Position numbers and translations under genes: made by a program
In this document: positions 25,487 through 34,657 of the stretch, piece by piece
Numbering within the stretch: position 1 is the first letter of the stretch
Layout: the number at the start of each line of letters is the position of its first letter
Assembly (NCBI RefSeq): GCF_001636695.1
Contig: NZ_LGEL01000015.1
Coordinates: forward strand, 1 to 64,000
DNA length: 64,000 nucleotides
Source of the DNA: Pedobacter panaciterrae
Lineage (GTDB): Bacteria > Bacteroidota > Bacteroidia > Sphingobacteriales > Sphingobacteriaceae
Direction of reading: 5' to 3'
The notes under the pieces: generated by a model
Database searches by the model: none
The model's input: only the letters and a program-made list of their open reading frames with translations
Told to the model about the DNA's origin: nothing

Positions 25487-26560
25487 ATGATAAAATCCAG
25501 GTTTATTGAATTAATGGCCAAAAGTATGTCTAAGTCTTCGACACCAGAAGAGCTAGCTGAGCTTGAGGAATTTTTTGTTCATTTTCCGGAATATAGAAAA
25601 ATGCAGGCTTTTACAGATGCATTAACAACAGAGGAAAAACAGCCGGATACTTTATTAAAACAAAAGGATATTGACCAAAAGATTGAAGGGCTTTGGGATA
25701 AAATCAGAGTAGAAGAGAGCAATATTACGCCTGTTAAAGAAATTAAGGCAAGTTCGTTAATGTACTGGAAATGGGTAGCAGCAGCATTGGTTATGGGAAT
25801 GTTAACTATGTTCTTTTTCTATGGAAGAAAACCAGCTGTTCCTGATCAGTTTGCAGGTTCAGGAATGCACAGAATTTATGTTCCTTTTGGGAAAACGAGA
25901 GATTTGAAATTGTCTGATGGTACAAAAGTTAAATTGAATGCAGGGAGTACTTTTACTTATCCGGAAGTGTTTTCTGAAACAAGCAGAGAAGTGAGTCTTA
26001 AAGGTGAAGGTTTTTTTCAGGTTGAAAAAAATCCAAAGAGGCCTTTTTTAGTTCATACCGATAAATTCATTGTGAAGGTTCTGGGTACGGTATTTAATGT
26101 TAAAGCTTACGCCACAGATAAAAAGGTTGAAACTACGTTGCTTAGCGGTAAAATTCTGGTTGAATTAAATGATAAGCCCGAAAAGAAGATTGTAATGTTG
26201 CCCAATGAAAAGCTTACTGTTGCAAATGATTTAGACCAGGATAAAGATGCTGATACAAAAGAAGCAGTACTGGAATATCAACTGGAAAGGCTATCTGAAG
26301 CCAATACACAGGATGTTAAAGAAATAGCCTGGCTGAGTAATAAAATGGTTTTTACAAATGAAAGTTTTGAAGAAGTAGGAAAACAGATTGAGAGACGATT
26401 TGATGTGAAAATGGTATTCGATAATGAAGCCTTGAAAAAAGAAGAAATAAGTGGGGTGTTTGAAGAAGAATCTTTGGAACAAGCACTCTCTTTAATAAAA
26501 ATGACGACTCCGTTTAAATATCGAAGAGACAAGGGGGTGGTTCACCTCTCGACACCATAG
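25487..26560 (+). CDS. FecR-family anti-sigma factor (locus 1)
   Basis: Inner-membrane anti-sigma/sigma-regulator of 357 residues. A cytoplasmic N-terminal domain (1-90) that should bind the ECF factor is followed by one membrane helix (about 92-113) and the periplasmic FecR domain (about 128-225: RDLKLSDGTKVKLNAGSTFT, then LKGEGFFQVEKN and VKVLGTVFNVKAY). The C-terminal DUF4974 secretin/STN-like domain (about 285-357) probably contacts the STN domain of the SusC-like receptor encoded next. All parts of the trans-envelope relay are present in this locus. Confidence 0.93.
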   Translation: MIKSRFIELMAKSMSKSSTPEELAELEEFFVHFPEYRKMQAFTDALTTEEKQPDTLLKQKDIDQKIEGLWDKIRVEESNITPVKEIKASSLMYWKWVAAALVMGMLTMFFFYGRKPAVPDQFAGSGMHRIYVPFGKTRDLKLSDGTKVKLNAGSTFTYPEVFSETSREVSLKGEGFFQVEKNPKRPFLVHTDKFIVKVLGTVFNVKAYATDKKVETTLLSGKILVELNDKPEKKIVMLPNEKLTVANDLDQDKDADTKEAVLEYQLERLSEANTQDVKEIAWLSNKMVFTNESFEEVGKQIERRFDVKMVFDNEALKKEEISGVFEEESLEQALSLIKMTTPFKYRRDKGVVHLSTP

Positions 26561-26601
26561 AAAATAATTAACCAGTAATAAAACCAAATTAAACTAAAAA
26601 A

Positions 26602-26752
26602 ATGGAAAAATTTTATCTGACCGATTCCTGAAGATCCACAAATAAATAAGGGAAGAATTGCAGTTCTTCCCCTTAAAAATCCGGATTTAATTCACAAGAG
26701 TAAAGCGTGTAAATGGGCTTACTCTATTCCTTAATTTTCAAAAACAAATGTA
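26602..26752 (+). promoter_or_regulatory. Structured leader between fecR and susC (locus 1)
   Basis: The 192-bp spacer holds a nine-codon frame (26602-26631, MEKFYLTDS), an imperfect hairpin AAGGGAAGAA with TTCTTCCCCTT, and a perfect 7-bp pair AGAGTAA with TTACTCT just before the susC start. No T-run follows, so it is not a plain terminator. It may modulate the sharp fecR to susC expression step. Confidence 0.4.
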
Positions 26753-29700
26753 ATGAAAAAGATTACAAAAGCTTTTGCATGGCTTTATATGCAACCACCT
26801 TTTAAAATAATTTTGCTAATGAAAGGAGCATTATTACTAATTATGTTCACCTGTTTACAGGTTTCGGCGAATGTTCATGCTCAGGAAAAGTTCTCACTTG
26901 ATTTAAAACAAACAGAAGTAAGCAACATTCTAACAAAAATTCAAAAACAAAGTAACTACCGTTTTTTTTATAATTATTCCAGCTTAAAGAAACTGGGTAA
27001 GGTAGATCTGCAAGTAAAAGATGCAAGCATCAGCGCAATTATGGAAGCGTTAATGGGCAGTAGATTACCCTATAAAATAGCCGATGATCATGTTATTATT
27101 ATCTATGAGGCTGGTTCCGCAGAGGCTCAGGTTGCCATAAAGGGTAAAGTGGTTGATTCAAAGGGTGAGACTCTTATAGGGGTAAGTGTTAAATTACAAG
27201 GAACCAATATTGGAGCTACAACCAATGTTGACGGTGAATTTGTAATTAATGCTCCTGCAAATGGGATTTTAGAATTCAGCTATGTTGGCTATGAAAAACA
27301 GATTGTTAATATAGGTGGGCAAACTAACCTGACCATTACTATGGTTGAAACAAACTCCAATTTAGATGAGATTGTAGTTGTAGGTTATGGTACATCAAAA
27401 AAAATAGATGTTACAGGATCAATAGCCAGTATTAAAGGCAGCGATATTCAGAACCTACCTGTAAGTACAGTTGCCCAGGCTTTGGACGGCAGAGCAACGG
27501 GTGTTAATATTGTTCGTAACGATGGAACTCCTGGTGCTGCACCAAGTATTCGTATTCGTGGTACAGGTACTATAAATGATGCTAATCCCTTAGTCGTAAT
27601 TGATGGAGTGCCTTCAGGTAATCCTGATGCGTTAAGTGATGTTAACCCCAACGATATTGCTTCAATAGAGATATTAAAGGATGCATCTTCAAGCGCTATT
27701 TATGGTACAAGAGCTGCAAATGGGGTAGTTTTGGTAACGACTAAAAGAGGGAACTATAGTCAGAAATTAGCAACTTCGATCAATGCATATACAGGTGTTT
27801 CTAAATCTACGAAGTATATTGATTTACTGACGGCTCCCGATCTTTATAAACTTAAAAGGGAAAGATACACTAATGATGGTGCCTCAATTGAAGCCCCATG
27901 GAATGATGCTTACTATTCTACCCAGCGTACAGACTGGCAGAAAGCTATACTGGGGAGTGGAAAAGTAAACAATATTGATCTTAATCTTCAGGGGGGCAAT
28001 GATGTTTCTACGTATTATTTTTCTACCTCTTTTTATGACGAAAAGGGAATTATTGACAAATCGTACTTTAAACGCTTTAGTACTCGTATCAATTCGGAGC
28101 ATAAGATTAAGCCCTGGTTAAAATTAGGTCAAAACCTACAGGTAACTTATGGGGAAACCAATGGTTTTAATAACAATGACTCTCAGGCCGGCCTTCTCTT
28201 TTCGGCATTAAGATTTAATCCTGCAATTCCTACAATGAATGATGATGGAACATATGGAACATCAAAAGCTTTTGCCAATCAGTTAGGTGATATCAATAAT
28301 CCTTATTCAACTATTCAGCAGGCTGATGCTTATAATCGCAAATACAGAGCTATTGCCAATGTGTTTGCAGAAGTGCCAATTTATGCGGATCTGAAATTTC
28401 GTGCTAATTATGGCTTCGATGGTACAATTGGTCGCAGTTATTCGTTCAACATAGAAGACAGAATCCAAACAAGAGCAACACCTAGTTCTACATTAACACA
28501 GGCAGAGGCAGAGAATTACTCACACTTGTTAGATCTTGTTCTTACTTACGATAAAGTAATTAACAAAAGTCATATCACTTTCACTGGCGGATATTCTTCA
28601 CAAAGTTTTAGAGGAAGCTATTTCTCTGCTGGAAGAGTGGGTTATGATGATACTTCTAAAGACCAAAGGACTTTAAGGAAAGGAAATGCCTTTTTGACTG
28701 CAGATGGTAGTTATGATGATCCATCAGGTCTGGAATCGGTTTTTGCAAGAGGGTTTTATGATTATGACGGTCGTTTTTTAGCAACATTAACCTTTAGGGC
28801 CGATGGGTCATCAAAGTTTGCTGCTGCAAACCGCTGGGGATATTTTCCTGCATTCTCTTTGGGTTGGAGATTGTCCAATGAAAAGTTTATGAAAGATATT
28901 AGTTGGATCAGTAATTTAAAAATAACCGGAGGGTGGGGTGAGCTGGGTAATCAGAATATACCCGGTTTCCAATACGCGAGCTTAATAGAGGTAGGGAATA
29001 CTTATGGTAAAAATGGTTATACTTTTGGCGGTTTTGGCGTTAATGGTGCAGCAGTAACAAGAAGCGCAAATCCTGATATTACATGGGAACGGGCTGCAAT
29101 GACCAACATAAGTCTGGAAGCTGGATTTTTAGATAACAGGTTAAGTACTACAATCACTTATTTTGATAAAAACACTAAAAAAATGCTTGTGCCTGCTTTA
29201 TTGATAGGAACAGCAGGAAGAGTAACTGCTCCGGATATTAACATCGGGAATATGAACAACCATGGTATAGAAGCAGAAGTGAATTATCAGTGGGGTGAAA
29301 GCTTTAAATACTCATTTGGTGTGAATGGTTCATTCATCCAAAATAAAGTAACTAAACTGTATGGGTTAAATGCATTTATTCCTTCTACGGTGTATGGCCG
29401 TTCAAGTCAGGAAATATCAAGAACCTATGAAGGTCAGCCTATAGCTTCATTTTACGGGTGGAAAACAGCTGGGTTGTACCAGACACAAGCTGAAATTGAC
29501 AATGATCCTTATTTGAAAAATGATTCAAGAAAGGGGACTATAAAGCCAGGAGATGTACGCTTTGTTGATGTCAATGGGGATGGAATAATTGATGGGGAAG
29601 ACAGAACCTATCTGGGAAACCCCAATCCGAAGGCAACTTTGGGCTTTCAAACCAGTTTGTCTTATAAAGGATTTGACTTGTCTGCAAATTTAACAGGCGT

Positions 29701-30124
29701 ATTTGGCATAAGTTTGTATAATGCAGACAGAATGCAGGGCATAGATCCAACTTATTCTTTTAACCTTTATGCAGAAGCATTAAACAGATGGACAGGACCG
29801 GGAACAAGTAATTCAATGCCAAGGATGTCACTAGATCGTGCAAATGATAATTATCGTACTTCTGATCTGTTTGTTGAAAATGGCAACTATGTTAGCCTAA
29901 AGAATTTAACAATAGGTTATACACTACCTGCCTTTATTGTGAAAAAGGCCACCTTCAATAGCTTAAGGATATATGTTACTGGTCAGAATTTATTCATGAT
30001 CACGAATTATTCGGGTTATACACCTGAACTGGGATATACAAATGGCAACAGACAAAGAGGTGTTGATGTTGCTCAATATCCATCCGTACGCTCGTTCACA
30101 TTTGGTTTAACCCTTAAAATCTAA
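26753..30124 (+). CDS. SusC/RagA-type TonB-dependent receptor with STN domain (locus 1)
   Basis: Outer-membrane TonB-linked importer of 1123 residues. Order of parts: signal region (about 1-44, ending VHAQ), STN signalling domain (about 50-118), carboxypeptidase-regulatory-like domain (about 128-205), TonB-box-like segment EIVVVGYGTSKK, plug (about 215-340, with IEILKDASSSAIYGTRAANG), then the beta-barrel ending in a phenylalanine-rich last strand (VRSFTFGLTLKI). The STN domain fits control by the sigma/FecR pair upstream. The substrate is not predictable from sequence. SusD follows after 5 bases. Confidence 0.95.
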   Translation: MKKITKAFAWLYMQPPFKIILLMKGALLLIMFTCLQVSANVHAQEKFSLDLKQTEVSNILTKIQKQSNYRFFYNYSSLKKLGKVDLQVKDASISAIMEALMGSRLPYKIADDHVIIIYEAGSAEAQVAIKGKVVDSKGETLIGVSVKLQGTNIGATTNVDGEFVINAPANGILEFSYVGYEKQIVNIGGQTNLTITMVETNSNLDEIVVVGYGTSKKIDVTGSIASIKGSDIQNLPVSTVAQALDGRATGVNIVRNDGTPGAAPSIRIRGTGTINDANPLVVIDGVPSGNPDALSDVNPNDIASIEILKDASSSAIYGTRAANGVVLVTTKRGNYSQKLATSINAYTGVSKSTKYIDLLTAPDLYKLKRERYTNDGASIEAPWNDAYYSTQRTDWQKAILGSGKVNNIDLNLQGGNDVSTYYFSTSFYDEKGIIDKSYFKRFSTRINSEHKIKPWLKLGQNLQVTYGETNGFNNNDSQAGLLFSALRFNPAIPTMNDDGTYGTSKAFANQLGDINNPYSTIQQADAYNRKYRAIANVFAEVPIYADLKFRANYGFDGTIGRSYSFNIEDRIQTRATPSSTLTQAEAENYSHLLDLVLTYDKVINKSHITFTGGYSSQSFRGSYFSAGRVGYDDTSKDQRTLRKGNAFLTADGSYDDPSGLESVFARGFYDYDGRFLATLTFRADGSSKFAAANRWGYFPAFSLGWRLSNEKFMKDISWISNLKITGGWGELGNQNIPGFQYASLIEVGNTYGKNGYTFGGFGVNGAAVTRSANPDITWERAAMTNISLEAGFLDNRLSTTITYFDKNTKKMLVPALLIGTAGRVTAPDINIGNMNNHGIEAEVNYQWGESFKYSFGVNGSFIQNKVTKLYGLNAFIPSTVYGRSSQEISRTYEGQPIASFYGWKTAGLYQTQAEIDNDPYLKNDSRKGTIKPGDVRFVDVNGDGIIDGEDRTYLGNPNPKATLGFQTSLSYKGFDLSANLTGVFGISLYNADRMQGIDPTYSFNLYAEALNRWTGPGTSNSMPRMSLDRANDNYRTSDLFVENGNYVSLKNLTIGYTLPAFIVKKATFNSLRIYVTGQNLFMITNYSGYTPELGYTNGNRQRGVDVAQYPSVRSFTFGLTLKI

Positions 30125-30129
30125 TCTCC

Positions 30130-31611
30130 ATGAAAACAAAATATATAATATATACATGTCTATTTGTAATGGCTTTTTCCACTGCTTGTAAGAAAAACCT
30201 GGACCTCACTCAGAAAGGGGTTTACAATACAGATAACTATTTCAGAAATGAAACAGATGCGGTAAATACAATTTCTGGTATTTATAACTTACTAGCGCAG
30301 GAAGATTATATTTCTCATGCTGAAACTACATTTGATGTAGCATCAGATGATTACTGGCGTTCAGGGGATCATGCTGAGGATGAAGCAATAGAGAATTTGA
30401 CTTACAATGCGTCAAATGCCCAAGTAAATTTCAGCTGGACTTATAAATACGAGATGGTTAACCGCTCAACAAATGCTATTGTCAATATTCCAAGAATCAC
30501 TGACATTACTCCTGCAGTAAAAGACCGCAGTATGGGAGAAGCCTACTTCTTCAGGGCTTTTGGCTATTGGCGATTAATGGTAATCTATGGTGACGTGCCT
30601 ATTGTTACTGAAGAGGATTACGCTAAGAGCAACTTCAATATACCAAAATCTTCAACTGAGGAGGTTCGTAAACAAATTGAAGCAGATCTTTTGAAAGCCA
30701 TAGATCTTTTACCGGAAAACTATGGTGCCGCGGATTTTGGAAGGGTAAGCAAGGGTACAGCTTTAGGGTTATTAACTAAACTGTATATGTATTGGGAAAA
30801 ATTGCCAGAAGCAATTACAACCGGCGAAAAATTAATAAACAATAGTAAATATGCATTGGCGGCTACTTATCAGGAGAATTTTACAAGGGCTAATAAAAAT
30901 AGTACTGAGCTTCTGATGTCTGTACAAGGATTACAGAACGTAATGTCTAATGATTATACTGTTTATTACATTCCCAGAGCCTGGGATGGATATGGATTTA
31001 GTGAGCCATTAAAAGGGCTTGCAGATGAATTTGAATTAAATGATCCGCGTAAATCTGCCACACTATTAAGTGTAGGAGATAAGATAGATTTAGGGGATGG
31101 GAAAGGCGATACTGAATTTACATCAGATTTGTCATCAACTGGATTTAGCTTCCGTAAATATGCCGTGTTTTTTCCAGCTGGTTCTTCAGAAGGAAAAGGT
31201 ATAGATCATAATTATGCAGTTCCATTAATGCGGTCATCTGATATTTATCTTTTAGTTGCTGAAGCTAAGATCCGTACGCAAGGGTCTGGAGCTGGTGATG
31301 CATTGATTAACCAGATTAGACGCAGGGCTTCATTATTATTGCCCCCTGTTGTAAATGCAGGAATGAAAGAATTGATTCATGAGAGACGTGTAGAACTGGC
31401 AGGAGAGGGTGAAAGACATCAGGATTTGATGAGATGGGATAAAAAGAACTTAGTTGATATAGCTGTAATATATAATCTGGCAAAGTCAAAAGCTCCGGTA
31501 GATCAGGGCAAAACAGTGACTTTTATACGCCCTAAACATTATTACTATCCGATTCCTCAGCTTGAGATAGATAAAAGTAATGGCGTGTTAAAACAAAATC
31601 CAAATTACTAG
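30130..31611 (+). CDS. SusD/RagB-type outer-membrane lipoprotein (locus 1)
   Basis: Surface lipoprotein of 493 residues that forms the lid of the SusC channel and binds substrate. The signal peptide ends in a lipobox around FSTAC (Cys about 20), then the SusD-like N-terminal TPR domain (EAYFFRAFGYWRLM near 137-150) and the C-terminal SusD domain with IRRRASLLLP and LIHERRVELAGEGERHQDLM near 415-435. The length is normal. A REP-like palindrome lies 13 bases behind the stop and may end the transcript. Confidence 0.94.
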   Translation: MKTKYIIYTCLFVMAFSTACKKNLDLTQKGVYNTDNYFRNETDAVNTISGIYNLLAQEDYISHAETTFDVASDDYWRSGDHAEDEAIENLTYNASNAQVNFSWTYKYEMVNRSTNAIVNIPRITDITPAVKDRSMGEAYFFRAFGYWRLMVIYGDVPIVTEEDYAKSNFNIPKSSTEEVRKQIEADLLKAIDLLPENYGAADFGRVSKGTALGLLTKLYMYWEKLPEAITTGEKLINNSKYALAATYQENFTRANKNSTELLMSVQGLQNVMSNDYTVYYIPRAWDGYGFSEPLKGLADEFELNDPRKSATLLSVGDKIDLGDGKGDTEFTSDLSSTGFSFRKYAVFFPAGSSEGKGIDHNYAVPLMRSSDIYLLVAEAKIRTQGSGAGDALINQIRRRASLLLPPVVNAGMKELIHERRVELAGEGERHQDLMRWDKKNLVDIAVIYNLAKSKAPVDQGKTVTFIRPKHYYYPIPQLEIDKSNGVLKQNPNY

Positions 31612-31624
31612 TCTATAGCCCCCT

Positions 31625-31718
31625 CGTCATCTTGACGATAGGAGAGATCTCTTGGTTAAGCCATTTTGCTTCGCAGCTACTACGTGGGCAAGAGATCTCT
31701 CCTATGGTCGAGATGACG
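31625..31718. repeat. Palindromic REP/BIME-like element, copy 4 (long loop)
   Basis: Type A arms at 31625-31654 and 31689-31718 pair with two base changes (CTTG for CTCG in the left arm, GGTC for CGTC in the right). The 34-base loop contains GCTTCGCAGCTACTACGTG, homologous to the loop of copy 7 and to nothing in the short-loop copies. Confidence 0.88.
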
Positions 31719-31773
31719 ATTGTATTTTTTAAATAGACATATTTTATAGGTCTGGAATTAAACGAACTCATTT

Positions 31774-32892
31774 ATGCAAGAAAGATTTACCACCCTGGAT
31801 ATTTTTAGAGGAATGACCATTTGTTTTATGATCATTGTAAATTCTCCGGGTTCCGGAGCCACACAGTGGGCGCCTCTAGACCATGCCGCATGGTTTGGCT
31901 TTACGCCAACTGATCTTGTTTTTCCATCGTTTCTTTTTGCTGTTGGTAACGCCCTGAGCTTTTCAAAAAAGAAATTTGACAGTGACAGCAGCTTTTTGAT
32001 GAAGATATTTAAACGATCTGCTATCATCTTTTTACTAGGTTATTTAATGTATTGGTTTCCTTTTATCCATAGAGAAGACGGTACCTGGGTATTTAATGCG
32101 ATTAGTAATACCAGGATTATGGGGGTATTACAACGTATAGCTCTTTGTTATTTGTTTGGGGCATTAATTGTTCATTATTGTTCAAAAAAATCGGCTATTA
32201 TTATCTCAATGGTTTTGCTTTTCGGTTACTGGGGGTTTTTATTGCTATTTGGAGAAAAGGGGCATGAATATACCATGCTTGGCAACGCAGGTACTCGTTT
32301 GGATATTTTTATTCTGGGTGATGCTCATTTATATCATGATAAAGGAGGACCAATTGCATTTGATCCTGAAGGACTGCTAAGCACATTAACCGGTATTGTT
32401 AATGTAATTGGGGGGTATTTGGCAGGGGTTTATATTCAGAAAGAGGGAAGGAATTACGAGTCTGTAGCTAAGCTGTTGCTTGTTGGTGTATTGCTTATCT
32501 TTATTTCTTTGTTTTGGGGACAATTTTTTCCGATAGCCAAAAAGCTTTGGACCAGTTCATTCGTCCTGCTAACTGTTGGTTTGGATCTGGTAATTATTGG
32601 AGCCCTTATTTACTTTGTAGATATAAAGAAGATCATCCGGGGAAACAATTTTTTTCTTGTATTTGGGAGAAACGCTCTGGCTGTTTATCTTTTGTCGGAG
32701 TTACTGTTAGTTATTTTTCAGCTAATATGGGTAAGGCCGGGGTTGAGTTTTTATAATTGGATAAATAATGTTTTTTATCAGCAGTTATTTCCAGGAGCAC
32801 TGGGAACACTTATTTTTGCATTGAGCTTTATGATGCTTTGTTGGCTCATTGGGTTCATTATGGACAAAAAGAAAATCTATATTAAAATTTAA
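31774..32892 (+). CDS. DUF5009 / HGSNAT-like acyltransferase membrane protein
   Basis: Predicted integral-membrane protein (372 residues, about ten helices) related to the heparan-alpha-glucosaminide N-acetyltransferase family (DUF5009). It opens with the family pattern RFTTLDIFRGMTICFMIIVN, followed by the lumen/periplasm loop WAPLDHAAWFGFTPTDLVFP with conserved histidine, and FLFAVGNALSFS. In polysaccharide-utilisation loci such proteins are thought to acetylate sugars across the membrane with acetyl-CoA. It follows a SusC/SusD pair, which suits glycan use, although the REP copy in between suggests separate transcription. Confidence 0.85.
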   Translation: MQERFTTLDIFRGMTICFMIIVNSPGSGATQWAPLDHAAWFGFTPTDLVFPSFLFAVGNALSFSKKKFDSDSSFLMKIFKRSAIIFLLGYLMYWFPFIHREDGTWVFNAISNTRIMGVLQRIALCYLFGALIVHYCSKKSAIIISMVLLFGYWGFLLLFGEKGHEYTMLGNAGTRLDIFILGDAHLYHDKGGPIAFDPEGLLSTLTGIVNVIGGYLAGVYIQKEGRNYESVAKLLLVGVLLIFISLFWGQFFPIAKKLWTSSFVLLTVGLDLVIIGALIYFVDIKKIIRGNNFFLVFGRNALAVYLLSELLLVIFQLIWVRPGLSFYNWINNVFYQQLFPGALGTLIFALSFMMLCWLIGFIMDKKKIYIKI

Positions 32893-32905
32893 TCCTATTC
32901 ATGTT

Positions 32906-33328
32906 ATGAACATCAGGAAAGCAGAATTTAAAGATGCCGGCGCTATTCAGATTTTATTGGAACAACTTGGTTATGCTGCTGAGGTGGGGTTTATTGAAAA
33001 AAGGCTAGAATATTTATCTAAATCTTCAGATCACTGTGATTTTGTTTATGAATTGGATGGGAAGGTACTGGGTTTTATATCTCTTCATTTTATCCCTCAA
33101 ATAGCTTTTGAGGAAGACTATATGGTGATTAGCTATTTTGTAGTAGATGATAATTCGAGGAGTATGGGAATTGGTAAGGCCCTGGAAGAGTATTCAACCT
33201 TACTGGCTGTTGAAAGGAAATGCAAACGTATTTTGGTTCATAGCAATGCAAGACGCGCAGACGCGCATCGATTTTATTTAAGACAGGGGTTTATTGAATA
33301 TCCAAAAGACTTTGTAAAGTTCTTGTAG
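32906..33328 (+). CDS. GNAT-family N-acetyltransferase
   Basis: Acetyl-CoA-dependent N-acetyltransferase of 140 residues, starting at the ATG at 32906. A longer in-frame reading from 32849 lies inside the preceding gene and adds non-homologous residues. The fold begins IRKAEFKDAGAIQILLEQLG, the acetyl-CoA loop is near 85-100 (DDNSRSMGIGKALEEYS, equivalent to the Q/RxxGxG/A motif), and the C-terminus has the usual A-xx-FYLRQGF segment. The substrate is unknown. It lies 13 bases after DUF5009, probably co-transcribed. Confidence 0.87.
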   Translation: MNIRKAEFKDAGAIQILLEQLGYAAEVGFIEKRLEYLSKSSDHCDFVYELDGKVLGFISLHFIPQIAFEEDYMVISYFVVDDNSRSMGIGKALEEYSTLLAVERKCKRILVHSNARRADAHRFYLRQGFIEYPKDFVKFL

Positions 33329-33349
33329 GGTCTCCAAAAAGCATAAGGT

Positions 33350-33575
33350 AACATCATCGTCATGCCCATCGTCGTAGTTCACATCCTCATGCCCACATCG
33401 TCATCTCGAGGCAACGAGAGATCTCTTGAGCATTAGGTAGCTACAAATTGGTATAACCAAGAGATCTCTCGTTGCCTCGAGATGACGATGTGGGCATGAG
33501 GATGTGAACTATCAGGATTTGAGTTATGAGGATGTGAGCTATGAAGATGATTATAATATGATGTCATCAGAGTGA
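33350..33575. repeat. Mirrored degenerate satellites around REP copy 5
   Basis: On the right, a 20-bp unit (GACGATGTGGGCATGAGGAT) is followed by about three 15-bp units such as GTGAACTATCAGGAT, TTGAGTTATGAGGAT and GTGAGCTATGAAGAT. On the left the same 20-bp unit and a partial 15-bp unit occur in inverse orientation. The mirrored part extends the palindrome well beyond the core arms. Confidence 0.75.
33399..33487. repeat. Palindromic REP/BIME-like element, copy 5 (C/C arms)
   Basis: Both arms (33399-33428, 33458 region to 33487, inner end at 33468) are type C, core ATCTCGAGGCAACGAGAGAT, and pair perfectly. Relative to type A both arms have changed together, so the palindrome is kept by compensating changes or by copying one arm from the other. 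The loop is 39 bases. Confidence 0.88.
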
Positions 33576-33661
33576 CGAGCTTACCCCTTAATTATCGATT
33601 CTGAGCAGCATGGCATAGAGATTGCAGCTCTGTTGTTTTGACTAATAAATTTAATAGGATT

Positions 33662-34537
33662 ATGAAATTTTCCAGTTTAATACCAGTAGTACTGATAGCG
33701 GCAGTGTTAACCCAGGGCTGTGTCAGTAACAAAAAGTATAACGATCTCCAATCTAGTTATGATCAATTGAAGGAAAAGACGAAGGATTTGAATCAAAAGT
33801 ATCAAACTGGTCAACAGGAACTCTCAGGGTCAACAACAAGAGTGAAAAGTTTAGAAGAACAAATTGCAGCTGAAAGAGCAAATACTGCCTCTTTGCAGGC
33901 AGCACTTGATAAGTGCTTGAGCTCTACAAGTCAGGGGAATGTGAATATCTCTAAATTGGTTGACGAGATTAATGCATCAAATAAATACATTCAGCATTTG
34001 GTAAACACTAAAAACAAAAGTGATTCACTTAATTTGGTGTTAACCAATAATCTTACACGTTCATTAAGCAGAGAAGAAATGAGAGATGTGGATGTGCAAG
34101 TGCTTAAAGGGGTGGTTTATATCTCTTTGTCGGATAATATGTTGTATAAATCAGGAAGTTATGAGATTTCTGATAAGGCAGGAGAGACATTAAGTAAAAT
34201 CGCTAAGATCATTAAAGATTACCAGGGGTATGATGTATTGATTGAAGGTAATACAGATAACGTACCAATTTCGCAAACAAATATTCGTAACAACTGGGAT
34301 TTGAGTGCCTTAAGGGCATCTTCAGTAGTCCAGTCTCTGCAAAACAATTATGGAGTAGAACCTAAGCGTTTAACTGCGGGAGGTAGGGGTGAATACAATC
34401 CGATTGCAGGAAATGATACGCCAGAAGGTAAAGCAAGAAACAGACGCACACAGATTATTATAACACCTAAATTAGACCAGTTTATGGAGTTAATAGGTAA
34501 GGCCCCTGAACAGGCAATGGAACCTGTAAAACAATAA
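33662..34537 (+). CDS. OmpA-family outer-membrane lipoprotein
   Basis: Peptidoglycan-associated lipoprotein-like protein of 291 residues. The signal peptide ends in lipobox LTQGC (Cys about 21). A long coiled coil of about 70 residues (about 28-95, rich in L/K/Q/E) comes next, then the OmpA C-terminal domain at about 150-280 with GNTDNVPIS, NWDLSALRASSVV and the peptidoglycan-binding NRRTQI. The ATG at 33662 places the signal peptide correctly; TTG at 33638 would add eight polar residues. Its likely role is to tie the outer membrane to peptidoglycan. Confidence 0.9.
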   Translation: MKFSSLIPVVLIAAVLTQGCVSNKKYNDLQSSYDQLKEKTKDLNQKYQTGQQELSGSTTRVKSLEEQIAAERANTASLQAALDKCLSSTSQGNVNISKLVDEINASNKYIQHLVNTKNKSDSLNLVLTNNLTRSLSREEMRDVDVQVLKGVVYISLSDNMLYKSGSYEISDKAGETLSKIAKIIKDYQGYDVLIEGNTDNVPISQTNIRNNWDLSALRASSVVQSLQNNYGVEPKRLTAGGRGEYNPIAGNDTPEGKARNRRTQIIITPKLDQFMELIGKAPEQAMEPVKQ

Positions 34538-34555
34538 GCAGGAATAATGTTGTTT

Positions 34556-34650
34556 GATTTGCAAGAGATTGCAAATCAGAATAAAGAAGCATGACTTTAC
34601 GAGGATAAATATTTTTTATTTTTATCTTACGTTATTGTTCATGCTTTTTT
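34556..34650 (+). terminator. Two hairpins behind the OmpA-like gene
   Basis: First, GATTTGCA-AGAGAT-TGCAAATC (34556-34577), a perfect 8-bp stem. Second, a larger structure with outer AAGCATGA (34587-34594) pairing with TCATGCTT (34639-34646) around an inner GATAAA/TTTATC stem, followed by a T-run to 34650. The second has the shape of an intrinsic terminator. The lactonase gene starts 7 bases later. Confidence 0.65.
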
Positions 34651-34657
34651 ATGCCAA